This document shows, piece after piece, positions 49,512 through 60,604 of a stretch of 64,000 nucleotides of DNA. The notes beneath the pieces were generated by a model, which saw only the letters and a program-made list of their open reading frames with translations, was not told where the DNA came from and did not search any database. The translations under genes and the position numbers were made by a program. Numbering within the stretch: position 1 is the first letter of the stretch; every line of letters begins with the position of its first letter. This DNA is from Huiozyma naganishii CBS 8797 (lineage: Eukaryota > Ascomycota > Saccharomycetes > Saccharomycetales > Saccharomycetaceae): positions 1,240,001-1,304,000 of the forward strand of contig NC_035923.1 of the NCBI RefSeq assembly GCF_000348985.1. Reading direction: 5' to 3'.

Positions 49512-50819
49512 ATGCTGGGACGTGGATCCCCCGGTACTGTCGCAGGCGACGCTGGAACAGTACTTGACGCACGCAAGGGTGACGCTGGAGGAGTCCCAAG
49601 GGCTGTGCAAGGAGGTATACCGGCGCATCCGGAGTTTGCAGTCCAACTGGCGGGCCTGGAGGGACAAATGGGCGTCCTGTCGGTTCCTCGTGGATGGGGT
49701 TGGTCAGCAGGCGGACTTCCTGGTGCAGTCTGTGCTCAAGGGTGGCATCGAGGGGAAGTTGATCAGGGATCAGTGGAATGCTGGTGTTTTGGGGTACGTC
49801 TTGTGTCGGATTTACAAAGGTGGCAAGACAAGATTGACCGGGAAGTCGAACTGCTGGACTCTGTCAGGAACGAGCTGAGCTCTCCTGACGGCACGCGGGA
49901 CTCAGCCGTGCTAGGGGACTACATTTCGAGGGAAAACCTTGATTTGCTGCGAGGCAGGCTCGAGGAGATCCCGACCGTCGAGACTCACATTGCAAACATC
50001 ACAAACCAGTACCGCGTAATGGTCCGGAAACTGGAGGAGAAGCTGCTACAGGGGAAAGTGAGGTCACTTTCCAAGTGCTTTGACAGGGATCTGGGAATAG
50101 AAAACGAGCAAGTCGCCCTACTAATGACTGAGTACCATGCGAAATTGCTTCTTCTGGAGGAAGAATTAGTAGAACTTCTTCAATCGCTGACGGACCACTT
50201 CGACAAGTGCAAGCTGCTGTTGCAATTGTCCGCTTCTGGGACTGAATCGGACTCCGGCAGGAAATCCACGGATTACCTAGAGCTTCTTGAAGTGGTACAG
50301 ACGGACGACAGCCAACTGGGCGCCATCACGAGGGCTCTGTGCGACACAATAGACGATATCGATGCGCACTTGCTACAGTTCCAAAAGTTGCTGGATACAA
50401 AGACGGGCCAGCTGGACAAGTCGCTTTTCGCCGTGCAAGAGGTGATCCTGCAGTTCGAGAAGAACGTCGAGTACTTGACCATCTTTCAAGATATAGGGCA
50501 ACTGATCACAAATTTCAAAGAGCTATGCGGACAAGATATCCAGCTTGTACAAGGTCTGGTCGACTTCTTCGGGAAGTACCGGGACAGCTACGACCGACTG
50601 TTACAGGAAGCCCAGCGGCGAAGACAACTCTCCACGAGAATGCAGGCGACGATCTCCGAATGCTTGGACGAACTGCAAACTTTACAGGACGACGACTTCA
50701 CCAAGAGGACCAAATTCTTGGAGCAAAACGGGAACTACCTACCGGAGAACATTTGGCCGGACCAAATAGACGACTTCTCACCGTTGTTCACGTTAGAGTA
50801 CACTATAAAGAAGGTGTAA
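49512..50819 (+). CDS. ATG17: Autophagy scaffold Atg17 with two compensating frameshifts
   Basis: Orthologue of YLR423C (417 aa), the coiled-coil scaffold that dimerises with Atg29-Atg31 to nucleate the phagophore assembly site. A continuous frame of 435 codons runs from the ATG at 49512 to 50819. From about 49795 onward it is true Atg17 (LGDYISRENLDLLRGRLEEI; end FLEQNGNYLPENIWPDQIDD). The first about 95 codons of that frame are Gly/Pro-rich nonsense. The homologous N-terminus (LEQYLTHARVTLEES ... GGIEGKLIRDQWNAGVL) is in the +1 frame from 49522 to about 49793. One surplus G at 49517-49519 and one missing G at 49791-49794 would repair both junctions. Confidence 0.9.
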   Translation: MLGRGSPGTVAGDAGTVLDARKGDAGGVPRAVQGGIPAHPEFAVQLAGLEGQMGVLSVPRGWGWSAGGLPGAVCAQGWHRGEVDQGSVECWCFGVRLVSDLQRWQDKIDREVELLDSVRNELSSPDGTRDSAVLGDYISRENLDLLRGRLEEIPTVETHIANITNQYRVMVRKLEEKLLQGKVRSLSKCFDRDLGIENEQVALLMTEYHAKLLLLEEELVELLQSLTDHFDKCKLLLQLSASGTESDSGRKSTDYLELLEVVQTDDSQLGAITRALCDTIDDIDAHLLQFQKLLDTKTGQLDKSLFAVQEVILQFEKNVEYLTIFQDIGQLITNFKELCGQDIQLVQGLVDFFGKYRDSYDRLLQEAQRRRQLSTRMQATISECLDELQTLQDDDFTKRTKFLEQNGNYLPENIWPDQIDDFSPLFTLEYTIKKV

Positions 50820-50920
50820 AGACGACACCCGTAGCGATTACGGTTCGTTGGTTATATACGTATATACAGCATTTGAGTCAGAGCGACGACGACGGCGACA
50901 ACCCTGGCCACAGTTTCAAT

Positions 50921-51409
50921 TCAGTTAGCCTCTGGGTTGGAGAGGATGTGCTTGACCGTTTCGCCAACGGTCTTGAGCTCATCGGCGACTTTGTCTGGGA
51001 TCTCGATCTCGAATTCCTCCTCGATCGCAACGAGCAACTCAACGGTGTCCAGCGAGTCCAGCCCAAGATCCTTCTGGAAGCTGGTCGCTTCAGTGACCTC
51101 AGCGGCAGGGGTGTCCGCGTTCGACGCAGACGTACCGGTCTTGCTGAAAGACTTGATGACGTCGCCCACCCTCTTTAGCACGTCCTCCTGCTTCAAGGTG
51201 TTCCCCCCAGCAGCAGCGGCAAAGAACCTCTTAGACACAAACGCGGAAGCACCACTCTGCCTCGACTGCAGCAACGCACCTTGACCAGCACCGCACCGGC
51301 TGCCAACACTGCAAAGCATCCGCCTCGCACCCATAGTGGGGACCACCCTCAAAACGGCATTTCTCGCCGCAACCGCGACAGCTCCAGAACGCAGCACAGA
51401 TCTCAACAT
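50921..51409 (-). CDS. ACP1: Mitochondrial acyl carrier protein
   Basis: 162 residues (125 in S. cerevisiae, YKL192C). Mitochondrial type II acyl carrier protein, needed for octanoyl/lipoyl synthesis and for Fe-S assembly and respiratory-complex biogenesis through LYR proteins. The phosphopantetheine attachment motif is GLDSLD with Ser119, followed by the conserved [21 protein letters not shown]. The presequence of roughly 70 residues is Arg/Ala/Gly-rich, longer than in S. cerevisiae, with a likely processing region at [10 protein letters not shown]. The start is the ATG at 51409 (MLRSVLRS). A YKL-track gene between DCK1 and ATG17, both YLR-track. Confidence 0.94.
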   Translation of the reverse strand: MLRSVLRSGAVAVAARNAVLRVVPTMGARRMLCSVGSRCGAGQGALLQSRQSGASAFVSKRFFAAAAGGNTLKQEDVLKRVGDVIKSFSKTGTSASNADTPAAEVTEATSFQKDLGLDSLDTVELLVAIEEEFEIEIPDKVADELKTVGETVKHILSNPEAN

Positions 51410-51647
51410 CACTCAAAGAAACCAACAAACTACTACACTCAATTAGTCTACGTAGCTACCTAAACAGAGCACTCCCATCAACCCTCACCATCAACTTCAA
51501 TACTGAGACACCCTCTATCTTCTGCAACTTCTTCAAATCGTCGTCCAACAGCAGCCGTTTCCGTCAGAAGTGACACCTCTTGCGGGTCCCTACCAATGGA
51601 CCACGGCCAGACCGCCTCCAGGCCCCAGCAAAACCGCCTGAGCGTCG

Positions 51648-54600
51648 CTAGATGTGCAGCGAGTGATTGTACGCCTGGTTCAGGTTGAGCAGCGTTGTTT
51701 CCGGGGTTCCCTCGCCTCGATCCCGGGTTGGACCTGAACTGGGTGTCGGCGACAGCGTCCTCTGCGACAGCGGTTGTAACTTGATGTACTTGTCGAACAC
51801 GACCGCGACGTTCCCCGTCGTGTTGCTGCTGCTGCGGCGGTCCTCGAGGGATATGCTGCTGCTCGGGCCCGAATGCTGCGGTGGGAGCGTCAGGTGCGGC
51901 TGCAAGTTGAACGGGTTTCGCCCGCTGAAGGACTTCTTCATGACTTTGCGGTTGGAGTGGTCTCTTGAGAGCGGTGCGCCCTGCAGTCCGGAGCCCCTCG
52001 TGGCTCATTAGACTCGCTAGCGACATCTCAGAAAGTTTTATGTTGTTCCGCTTGATCTCCTCGTGGAAGTTCTCCTCGTACAGTTCCGTCAGGATATCGT
52101 GCGTGTCTCGCGGTTGCGTTGCGGGCATCAGCTCCATGTGCAGCACGAGGCAACGGCTCAAGACAACGGCCAGTTCGTCAAACGCAGCGACAAGTTTCCG
52201 CAGCTCGTAGCTGTCCACCTGCGAGCAAACCGGTTCTTGCAAGAACTCCTTGTATTTCGACAGCCCGCCGTTCACGGGAGCAGAGATCGTGCCCGTTATG
52301 TTCCGGGATAACTCGTTGAACACGTTCGACGGGTCGTCCTGGTCCTTTACAGTCTTGTAGCACATGCTCTCCAGCCCGCTGAGCTCTTGGATCTTCAACT
52401 GCAGGGACTTGACCGCGTTTTCCAGCGGCGAAAGCTTCCGTTTCATAACACTCTCAACGGGGGACCTATTCATCAGCGTGGGGAAAGTAGAAACAGTCTT
52501 GTACGTGTACTCTTCTACCCACAGGTCAGTTACACCTTTGGAACCGGGTAGCCTCCTTGCGTTACTGAAAGTTCTCAGGTTCCTGTTCTCAACGTACATT
52601 CTCACTTTGTCGTTGATCATGTTCGTCTTGTTACTTTTGGCATACTCCTCGGACAGCTCAAACTGAGGCTCCACAGTCGTAACGTTGATGTACTTACCCA
52701 TTGTCGGCTTCATCAGTAACTCATCCACCATCTCTTGGGAGTTCACAATCGTCGACCCGTGGTACAACTTCAGCAATCTGCCGTGCATCGATGTGATATG
52801 CTCAAAGGATAAACCTTCAAAGATAAACATCATGTTCCGCAGAGAGTTCGGGAACCCGAACCCCATAAATGACACTTTGAAATAAGTCGGTACTAATCTG
52901 TCAACAGACTGCAACTCAGTGTATATCTGCGAAATTTGGTCATGAACAAACGCCAACCCGTTCAAGTCGTAACTGATCTCGTCGTACGCCTTTATCAGAT
53001 CTTTGTAAACGGAAAGGGCCTTCTCTGGCTTTAACCCTTCTGTAAAATTCCGGGCAGCCTCCTTGTACAAATACTCTTTCCTTTCAAAGGATGACTGTGG
53101 CGGTAGTGGTGGATAAGGAATCGCATCCAAATAATCGTTCGGATCCCACGTATACGTACTCGCCAATAGTTCCAAACTCAAAGCCGCCTGGACGTGATCG
53201 CGTTTTTTTATCGAATGGATGAAAATATCACTAATCAACTTGTGGAAAAGTTCAGGCTGGTTCGCATTGAGAAGATAACCAAACATTTCAATATACCGAG
53301 ACACTCTATCGTCATCAAACTCTTCCTGCCCGGTAATCTTATACGCTTCTGCAACAATCTGCAAAAATCCAATCAACTCTTTCAACATATCCAGAACGGC
53401 CATATACAGCGGATCATCGCTCGGCATGTGCACAGTGTACATGACACAGTTGATGTACTTGTTCAAGTCATCATCGTCCACGTTTAGTTTACCCTCTTGA
53501 TAGCCGTTGTACAACTCCGGAATACAGATATAAAGTAGTGGCTGCAGAGAACCAAATTTTACCCAAACGTTCACAACCAAACTCCACACGACGACACAGC
53601 TTGTCCTTACAGCATCAATGTGTTTATGGAAGGAGAATATAAACAAATCACGGAGCAAAATTGGGTGGTCAGAGATCAACCGGAACTGACGGTCACTAAT
53701 CTCCCCGACACCAAACTTAACAGCCAGCTCCTTCTTAAATTGCCCTTTACCCAGTGCAGTCCAACATGTCGCTAGCAGATTAGATGCACGTTTCTCGAGA
53801 TCACCTGTAATAAAATAGACCGCCTTTCTTGGTAGGATTGCCAATTTGACGAGCGCACATACTTTGTGGTTGGATACCATCAACAGACATTTCAAGTAGT
53901 CTATCCAGATACTGTCGGTTAATGTGCTACCGCTCTCAGGGGCGTTGGTACTTGAAACCATAAAATCTTTGCACATTGACAGCATGTTGAGCCCAGTACG
54001 CGCAAATAATGCTGTTATTCCCAGCCATTTTTTCTCTGAGTAGAACTCCCCCCTGAATAGAAGTTTTATAGTCCTTGTTATGGTGTGGATATGTTCGCTT
54101 GACATTTTCTGCAAATATATGCCAGTCTGGAATAATGCACTGTCTCTTGTCTCTTCGATAACTTTCGTGAACGACGGTGAGTCGCCACATAGTTGCCATG
54201 CGATCTTGTTCAATTGACAGATAATTGTGGCAAGTTCCAGTAGGACCTCTTCGACAACTTCGTCATTGACAATTGAGTCCATGGAAACATATGAAAATGT
54301 CATCGTCGTCGGGAAGAGCTCAGTGAACGTTCTCCTACTTTTGAACGAATCAGATTTCTTGCAGTACTTCCTCAAAATGAGGAAGATCTTACAACACATG
54401 GGGATTAACCTAATCATGTTTCGTAGAAGGTACTTGTCTTTTGAATTCTCCAATATGAACATAAAACTACTGTTCGCTAACCTTATCGTTGACAACGGCG
54501 GTTGTGCTGAGTTTGCCAAAAGATATACGTCAAAAATGTTGTTCACGGAACTTACAATTAGTTGGGTAATTTTCTCACTGACTTGTTCCGTCTCGAATAT

Positions 54601-57498
54601 ACACTTGTAGACGTATTCGTTTTCCAAAACGTGCCGCAGTAACAACATTTTGACGTCCAAGTATTTTATTTCCTCCGCGTCCAAATCACTGATACGCGCT
54701 TGAAGCACCTTCTCCTTTACTGCACAACTTCTAAATATTTTGGAAGTGTAGGAGATCAATCTCTCTGGCTCGTTGTGCAACCCGATGACAGACAGCCATG
54801 CAATGTAATTTTCTAACAGGGCGATCTGGCCCTTCGAGGCAGATTTGTCCGTTTGTTTGAAGAAGTCGCAGCTGGAGACGACAAATTGCGTTGCCTGCTC
54901 TTCCCACTTCTCGTCCTCTTTCTGTGTACACATCATGGCGAGCATGTAGAGGTACAATGCCATCGAGCACATGTGCGTGCAGTTTTCATTCTTGGCAATA
55001 GCTGGCTGTGATATCGTGACATTGTAACACCATAAGATGGAGTACCCGATATTTGATGAGACAAGCGAAGATTTACCCTCCAGGGACTCTTGAAAAATCT
55101 TGTAGAATTGTTCCTTACAGTTATGGTGTTCCGTCTGAGACATGGCAGAACGGAGGAACAGGACCAAAGAAAACAATATCATCTTGGGGAGACTCTCTGG
55201 TAATTTGTCGACGTTCTTGATCACTACCAACTCAATTAATTTAATGTAGTTTAGTAGCAAGCTGTCAAAATACACGGCCAATACTTCAATGTCTAACTCG
55301 TTGACCCCACTTAGCAGCTGTTTGCATTCGTCCACGAAGTTTCCTTCCGGTATCGACTCGCGTGCTGCCAATTCGGCAAACTCCTGTATAATGGTGGGTA
55401 CGTTGAAGTTTTGCCCATAGTACTTTGTGTGGATCTGCAGGTCGATAAGGGGCCGTTTCTGCGCGGAGAACAGTTGCACGACAGTACTACTGTCGTATTC
55501 TACTATTTTGCCGCACTTTACTATCGGTAACGTCGCCCTTGCCATGAGGAACCCGTTCAGGTATGCGTATATTGTAATGTTTTCGTTTACCGTGTCCGGT
55601 GAGATATTGCCGATGCGTATCGTTTCATCGATCGTTTCTCCCGGTCCAACTGATAGGAAACTCCATTCCTTGCGCACCCTTTCGTTGACGTTTTCGCAGA
55701 ATGTGATCTCATTGTTCTCACAGAACACTTTAATCATTATATTCTTGATGTTGGTCACCTTCTGAGTGACGTTGGACAAGGAGATCTTCCCGAGGGTGAA
55801 GTAACACTTCTCCTGCTTGGAACACAGGCCCTCTAGGACTTTCGCAGTCGGGATGTTTGCCGTTGATAAGGGCAGCTCCGACTTGCATTCCTCCGGGGCC
55901 AGTTCCTTAACGGTCGCCGTGATCGCGACCGCCCTCGGGTTGATGATGATCCCGTTCCTGGAGTCGTTCAAGAGGTTGTCTACGATGGACCCCCACCCGA
56001 ATTTCTCAGCGAGTCCAAAGTGGGGCACCGACTCCTTAGATTGTGCATTTGGGGGTGCGCTGAAAAGGTTGACCTTAAGTTTATGTGCAACACAGCTGTT
56101 GGGTCTTGAGTAGTACTTGTTGAAAGTGGACGATAGGTCGATGACGCCGACGGAGACACCCCTCTTGAGTCTGTGCGCCCTCATGCGGTCCTCCGTGTCG
56201 TCCATGAGCACGAAGGGTGCCGCGAACGCAGAACTGTCGATCTTCCCCCTGAAGCTGATGCGGACCTGTTCCGTGACGGCAACCACGAGGTATATCTTGT
56301 TGTTATCCACGGTCTCCGTGGGGATGTTTGTGAACAGGACGGGAGTAAGCGCGTCCCTTGCCCCATCCGAGGCGTCCATGCGCACGGACACCGGTTCCGT
56401 GAGGATCACCTGTTTCGTCCGCAGGTACAAAGTGAGTGTTGCCTTGTGTAAGTTAAGGTGTTCGGAGAGGTCCCGCTCGTGTAGTATCTTGTGGAAATCT
56501 ATAAGCAACTGTGTCTTTGCAAATGCGAAGGGACTCCTTTCCGGAGAGCACTTCTGCCTTCTCACCCCCAGTGGGTCGTTAGTCAACCCGTAGAGCATAG
56601 TATCTGCGACTAGTCTGCGGAGACTGGTCCCCTCGAAAGTGAGCAATTCCCCCGTGTGACTGCTTCTTGCAAATATACCTTCGTACCCTCTCGGGTCTGG
56701 TACGATGGGTGCCCCGTTTGTGATGAGTCTGTTGGTCCTCCCCCTTGCAGAGAAGAACTTGGCGATCTTGACGAGAAGTGTCGTCGCAGAGTGCACCGTC
56801 ACGGCCCTCTCATGTGCCGTGGTGAGCCCGTACTCGAGCTTGAGCCGGATCGCATCCAACTGGTAGTGCAACTGTGTAAGTTTCTCGTAGATGGTGAACT
56901 CCCCAGCGGAGTACATGGCGTATATGTGTGAGCACAGAACGGCAAGCATGACGCTGAGTTCCTCCTTCAGGGGCAAATGGAGGTACCTGAAGTACGGGAA
57001 TGGCGGTTTGGACGGTTTCCTCGCCGTAAGCGCCACTGCATCCGTAGAGTTGTCTCTAAGAAGTGAGGAGTACAGCGAGGGAGACTCGCAAGCTGTATCG
57101 ACGAAGTCCCTAAAGTCCTGCTCCTCGGGGCTCTTAAAGAAGTCCATAGTGTCAACAGTGACTTGCTCGTCGATGTGGATGTACTTGCGAGGCAAGAGCA
57201 CCGTCTTTGCCGTTACATCAGGCACTTGTTCCCCCAACACTGTCATCGTCGCTGCAAAACTCTGCGGTAGTGGGCGACAGCAGAAGTAACCACGACACCA
57301 CCTTCCGTCCTTCGTCATCGCAAACACAAACACCTCTGCCCCAACGAACACGTCCTGGAAGTAGTTGCTGTGGTACACAAGCTCCGGATGCCTCGCCAGC
57401 GGGCAGAACGACTTCACGAGCGTGCCCTTCAGCATCCGGCCCGTGGGGACCCACGTCACCTCGCCGGTCACACTCTCATTGGGAACCACCGACGCCAT
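51648..57498 (-). CDS. DCK1: DOCK-family GEF Dck1, frame broken near C-terminus
   Basis: Orthologue of YLR422W (1932 aa). DOCK-type exchange factor that with the ELMO-like Lmo1 activates Rho5 in oxidative-stress, mitophagy and cell-wall signalling. It has an SH3-like N-terminus, a C2/DHR1 region and a C-terminal DHR2 domain (TYFKVSFMGFGFPNSLRNMMFIFEG). The frame from the ATG at 57498 is intact to about 52000. It then slips into a frame that runs on to 51478 (2006 codons) with an unrelated Gln/Arg-rich end. The Ser/Pro-rich tail expected for this protein (SRDHSNRKVMKKSFSGRNPF, ending NHSLHI at 51648) is in the neighbouring frame. Removing one G from the run at 51994-51997 joins them, giving about 1950 residues. 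Confidence 0.9.
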
Positions 57499-57660
57499 AC
57501 CGACGTCTCAATAGCAGCAGCAGTAGTAGTCGTCTTCCCTAGTTGCTGTCAAACGGTTCCTCTCTTACATATCTTCTTCGTTATAAAGAAGTTGAAGAAG
57601 AAGAAGAGGACTACAACCGCCACTTCAACTTCGAGCCGAGGACCTCCAAAGGGACTACCG

Positions 57661-58152
57661 ATGAGCGACGAGATCCAGTTCCGTGCCGGGATGGCTCAAT
57701 ACGATGAGGCGAGTGGCTTGTGCACTGCGCTGCCCGCACAGGGTCGCATTACGATGCGGCCCAACGACGAGGAGCAAAGTCTAGGGTTCTGGGACTTCGA
57801 GTGGCGCCCCACTGGGACCACGGGGGAACCCATCCAGTTGATCCTGATCCCAGGGGAGACGCACTGGGTGCCACTGCGGTCGTGCAAGACTGGGCGGGTG
57901 TTCTGCCTCGTGTTCTCGTCCAACGAGAAGTACTTCTTCTGGCTGCAGGAGAAGAACAAGGCCGGGCTGGCGCCCGGCAAGTGGTCCCCCGCGGACCTGG
58001 CGCTGTACGACCGCATCAAGAAACTGCTGGCGTTTGCTGACGAGGACGAGGACGAAGACGAGAGCGAGAAGAAGAGCAGCGGTGATGATGACGACGCTGG
58101 GAACGACAGCGAGAAGAACAACGATGTCATCATGGCGGACGCAGCAGCGTAG
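57661..58152 (+). CDS. RPN13: Proteasome ubiquitin receptor Rpn13
   Basis: 163 residues (156 in S. cerevisiae, YLR421C). 19S regulatory particle subunit that binds ubiquitin through its Pru (PH-like) domain. The Pru domain covers about residues 1-115 with FWDFEWRP, IPGETHWVPL, VFSSNEKYFFWLQEKN and DRIKKLL. As in S. cerevisiae the animal-type DEUBAD domain is missing; instead there is an Asp/Glu-rich tail ending DVIMADAAA. The ATG at 57661 (MSDEIQFRAG) was chosen; the open frame further upstream is non-homologous. Divergent from DCK1 (162 bp) and convergent with URA4. Confidence 0.96.
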   Translation: MSDEIQFRAGMAQYDEASGLCTALPAQGRITMRPNDEEQSLGFWDFEWRPTGTTGEPIQLILIPGETHWVPLRSCKTGRVFCLVFSSNEKYFFWLQEKNKAGLAPGKWSPADLALYDRIKKLLAFADEDEDEDESEKKSSGDDDDAGNDSEKNNDVIMADAAA

Positions 58153-58212
58153 CCTCATACACACTTCACATACATAGATATACGTACTAGTAGTAGTCAA
58201 TTGCTCACTCAC

Positions 58213-59322
58213 TTACTTTTGCCATCTGATGTCCCAGTGGAGCGTCTCGCCCGGCATGAAGGGGACGACCGAGACGGTTTGGGAGTTGTTGGTGACCAGC
58301 TCTGGGACGACGTGGTCGCGACGGTACAGTGTCACTGTGTTTTTGGCCTCACCTGCGACACGGTAGAACCTCCGGGCGTTGTCCGAGACGAACTTCTGCA
58401 AAGTGTCGAGTCTTCCCTGCGCTTCGAACACCTCTGCGACGTACGCGAGAGCGTACCTCTGGGTGAAGATCCCAGCGGAGACGCCACGGTACCGCTGCTT
58501 GTTCTCGACCGGGTGCGGCGCCGAGTCCGACCCGAAGAAGAAGCACCGCTCGCCAGAGGTCGCCGCGGAGACTAGCGCACGACGGTCGTGGGACAACTTC
58601 GCAACAGGTTTGCAGAAATTCACAGGGTCCCCGGCCCAATCGTCTACTGTCAGTAGCAAGTGGTGTGCGGTGATTGTCGCCGCAACGACAGGGTCGGAAT
58701 CGCTTGGAACCTGCTGGTTCAGTTTCCGCACGAGCTCGATCGCTTTAGCGGTCGTACAGTGCTCCAGCACGATCCTCAACTTCGGGAAATCAGCGTGTAA
58801 CTTCTCCAAAGCTGGTAGAAACTTCTCCTCCGCATTGAGGACGTTGATACCGTCACCTTCACCGTCACAGTCACCCTTGGAGGACGGTTTCTCGCCGTGC
58901 AAGTTCAATACGAGTCCTTCCTCTTGCATTGCCTCGAACACAGGGTAGAACTGCGAGAAATCGTTCGGGTCTACACCTTGATCCGAGTTCGTCGTGACGC
59001 CTGCAGGGTAGCACTTCACCCCGTGCACTGCACGGACCCGTGCGGCCTCGTGAATCACCTCAGGTGTCAACTCGGGGGACAAGTACAGACTCATCAGAAA
59101 CGTCGTCTGCGGGGCCAATTCCTGCAGCCTCGCACGGTACTGCACCACACGGTCCACCGTAACAATAGGAGGCTGTAAGTTCGGCATCACGTACGCCACG
59201 GAGACACCTCCATCCCGCACCATCGGCGTCACCAACTCGCACATTGCGCCCTCACGCACATGCACGTGCATGTCGCAGGGCTCTTGGAGCACCACCTCTT
59301 GAACCTCATCACAGCGAGACAT
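58213..59322 (-). CDS. URA4: Dihydroorotase
   Basis: 369 residues (364 in S. cerevisiae, YLR420W). Zinc amidohydrolase converting carbamoyl-aspartate to dihydroorotate, the third step of de novo pyrimidine synthesis. The metal ligands HVH are in CDMHVHVREG. The likely carboxylated Lys is in GVKCYPAGVT, with further ligands in LNLHGEKP and LEHCTT and the catalytic Asp in FGSDSAPHPV. The ATG at 59322 (MSRCDEV) is the first in frame. Its upstream side is the right breakpoint of the large inversion, where it now faces MRPL4. Confidence 0.97.
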   Translation of the reverse strand: MSRCDEVQEVVLQEPCDMHVHVREGAMCELVTPMVRDGGVSVAYVMPNLQPPIVTVDRVVQYRARLQELAPQTTFLMSLYLSPELTPEVIHEAARVRAVHGVKCYPAGVTTNSDQGVDPNDFSQFYPVFEAMQEEGLVLNLHGEKPSSKGDCDGEGDGINVLNAEEKFLPALEKLHADFPKLRIVLEHCTTAKAIELVRKLNQQVPSDSDPVVAATITAHHLLLTVDDWAGDPVNFCKPVAKLSHDRRALVSAATSGERCFFFGSDSAPHPVENKQRYRGVSAGIFTQRYALAYVAEVFEAQGRLDTLQKFVSDNARRFYRVAGEAKNTVTLYRRDHVVPELVTNNSQTVSVVPFMPGETLHWDIRWQK

Positions 59323-59503
59323 ACCAGCAACCGCTACAACAATATAGCACAACTACCAACTGCCACCAACTGCCACTACTCGTCAGAGTGAACTGTTCTT
59401 CGAAGACTTCGATATATATTAATTTGATTCAAAGTCATAGTACGAGTACATCTAGTGGGAATAGCCCTAGTAGTAGTAGTGGTAGCAGGGACGACGCCGT
59501 GAT

Positions 59504-60487
59504 ATGCTGTGTGCACGGAGAAGAAGCGTTGCTATTGGTCTTTCTCCCGCCGTGGTGCCCGCTCGGCGGTGTCTTTCGCAGACGAGGGCCCTGTTGGCCC
59601 GGACGAAGTTCACGAAGTTGAAGCAGAAGGTGCCACCGGCTCCACGGGCAAACGTGCGGCTGCCCACGCAGCAGACGGCGCACTCGAACAAGCTACGGAT
59701 CACGCAGCCGATTGAACCCTCGAAGGGGAACTTGAACACGTCGTTGGACCACCCGCTGTGGCAGTTCTTCCACGAGGGTCAGTTCATCCGGGACGCCGCG
59801 CAGCTGGACACGCGGTCCCGCAGCTGGAGCATCCCAGAGCTACGTAGGAAGTCCTTCGAGGACCTGCATGCGCTCTGGTACGCGTGTCTCCGCGAGCGCA
59901 ACGTGCTCGTGCGCGAGATCCACCTCATACGGACAGCGCTCAGGACGGAGGTCGATGCGTTCACGGACGTCGACGAGCGCATTAGAACGACCATGTGGCG
60001 CATCAGGCATGTGCTCAGTGAGCGCGATGTCGCCTTCAGGCGTGCCCAGGAGACTACTCTTGCCTCGGGGGGCCAGGAGGGACGCAAGTTCGCGGAACAG
60101 TTCGCAGAGAGGTTCGTCAACGACACAGAAACCCCCGAGGAGGAGCTCTGGGAGAAACTGCAACGGTTCCAGCTTGCAGTATTTGGTATCAGCGAGATTA
60201 TAGAGGATAACCGCATTGACAGACCGTTCATCGACGGGATCAAGTTCGTCGCAAACCTCAAGATGCGCAGGTTCGCCAAGGAGGACCCAACACTAGAGGG
60301 TCACCCACCGATCACCGATGTGGGCGAGGCGTTCGTTCTCTTCACAAGCGAGAACGACCTCAAGTCGACACGCGAGGCCTACGAGGTTGTCAAGGAGCTC
60401 AGAGAACAGGGGAAATCCGTGCCTCGCCTTCAGGAGGTGCAAACGGTCACAAGGTACATCGAACAACTAGCAGGAGTGGACAATTGA
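59504..60487 (+). CDS. MRPL4: Mitochondrial large-subunit ribosomal protein uL29m
   Basis: 327 residues (319 in S. cerevisiae, YLR439W). Component of the mitoribosomal large subunit. An Arg-rich presequence (MLCARRRSVAIGLSPAVVPA) precedes the conserved block GNLNTSLDHPLWQFF. The L29 core follows: RSWSIPELRRKSFEDLHALW and CLRERNVLVREIHLIR. The start is the first ATG. Divergent from URA4, a pairing created by the inversion; convergent with SEC39 as in S. cerevisiae. Confidence 0.95.
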   Translation: MLCARRRSVAIGLSPAVVPARRCLSQTRALLARTKFTKLKQKVPPAPRANVRLPTQQTAHSNKLRITQPIEPSKGNLNTSLDHPLWQFFHEGQFIRDAAQLDTRSRSWSIPELRRKSFEDLHALWYACLRERNVLVREIHLIRTALRTEVDAFTDVDERIRTTMWRIRHVLSERDVAFRRAQETTLASGGQEGRKFAEQFAERFVNDTETPEEELWEKLQRFQLAVFGISEIIEDNRIDRPFIDGIKFVANLKMRRFAKEDPTLEGHPPITDVGEAFVLFTSENDLKSTREAYEVVKELREQGKSVPRLQEVQTVTRYIEQLAGVDN

Positions 60488-60604
60488 CTCCCGTGACAGA
60501 GACACCTCCCAATCTCTCCCCCACCCTCCATGTAAATAACAGATATATCCATTAACGTACAGCGACAAGTGCATATGTATATGCAGGGCAAAAGCGCGCC
60601 CATC

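Noticed and set aside
50339..51178. 279-codon plus-strand frame crossing ATG17 and ACP1
   Set aside because: It overlaps the certain ATG17 3' part in another frame and runs antisense through ACP1; no homology.
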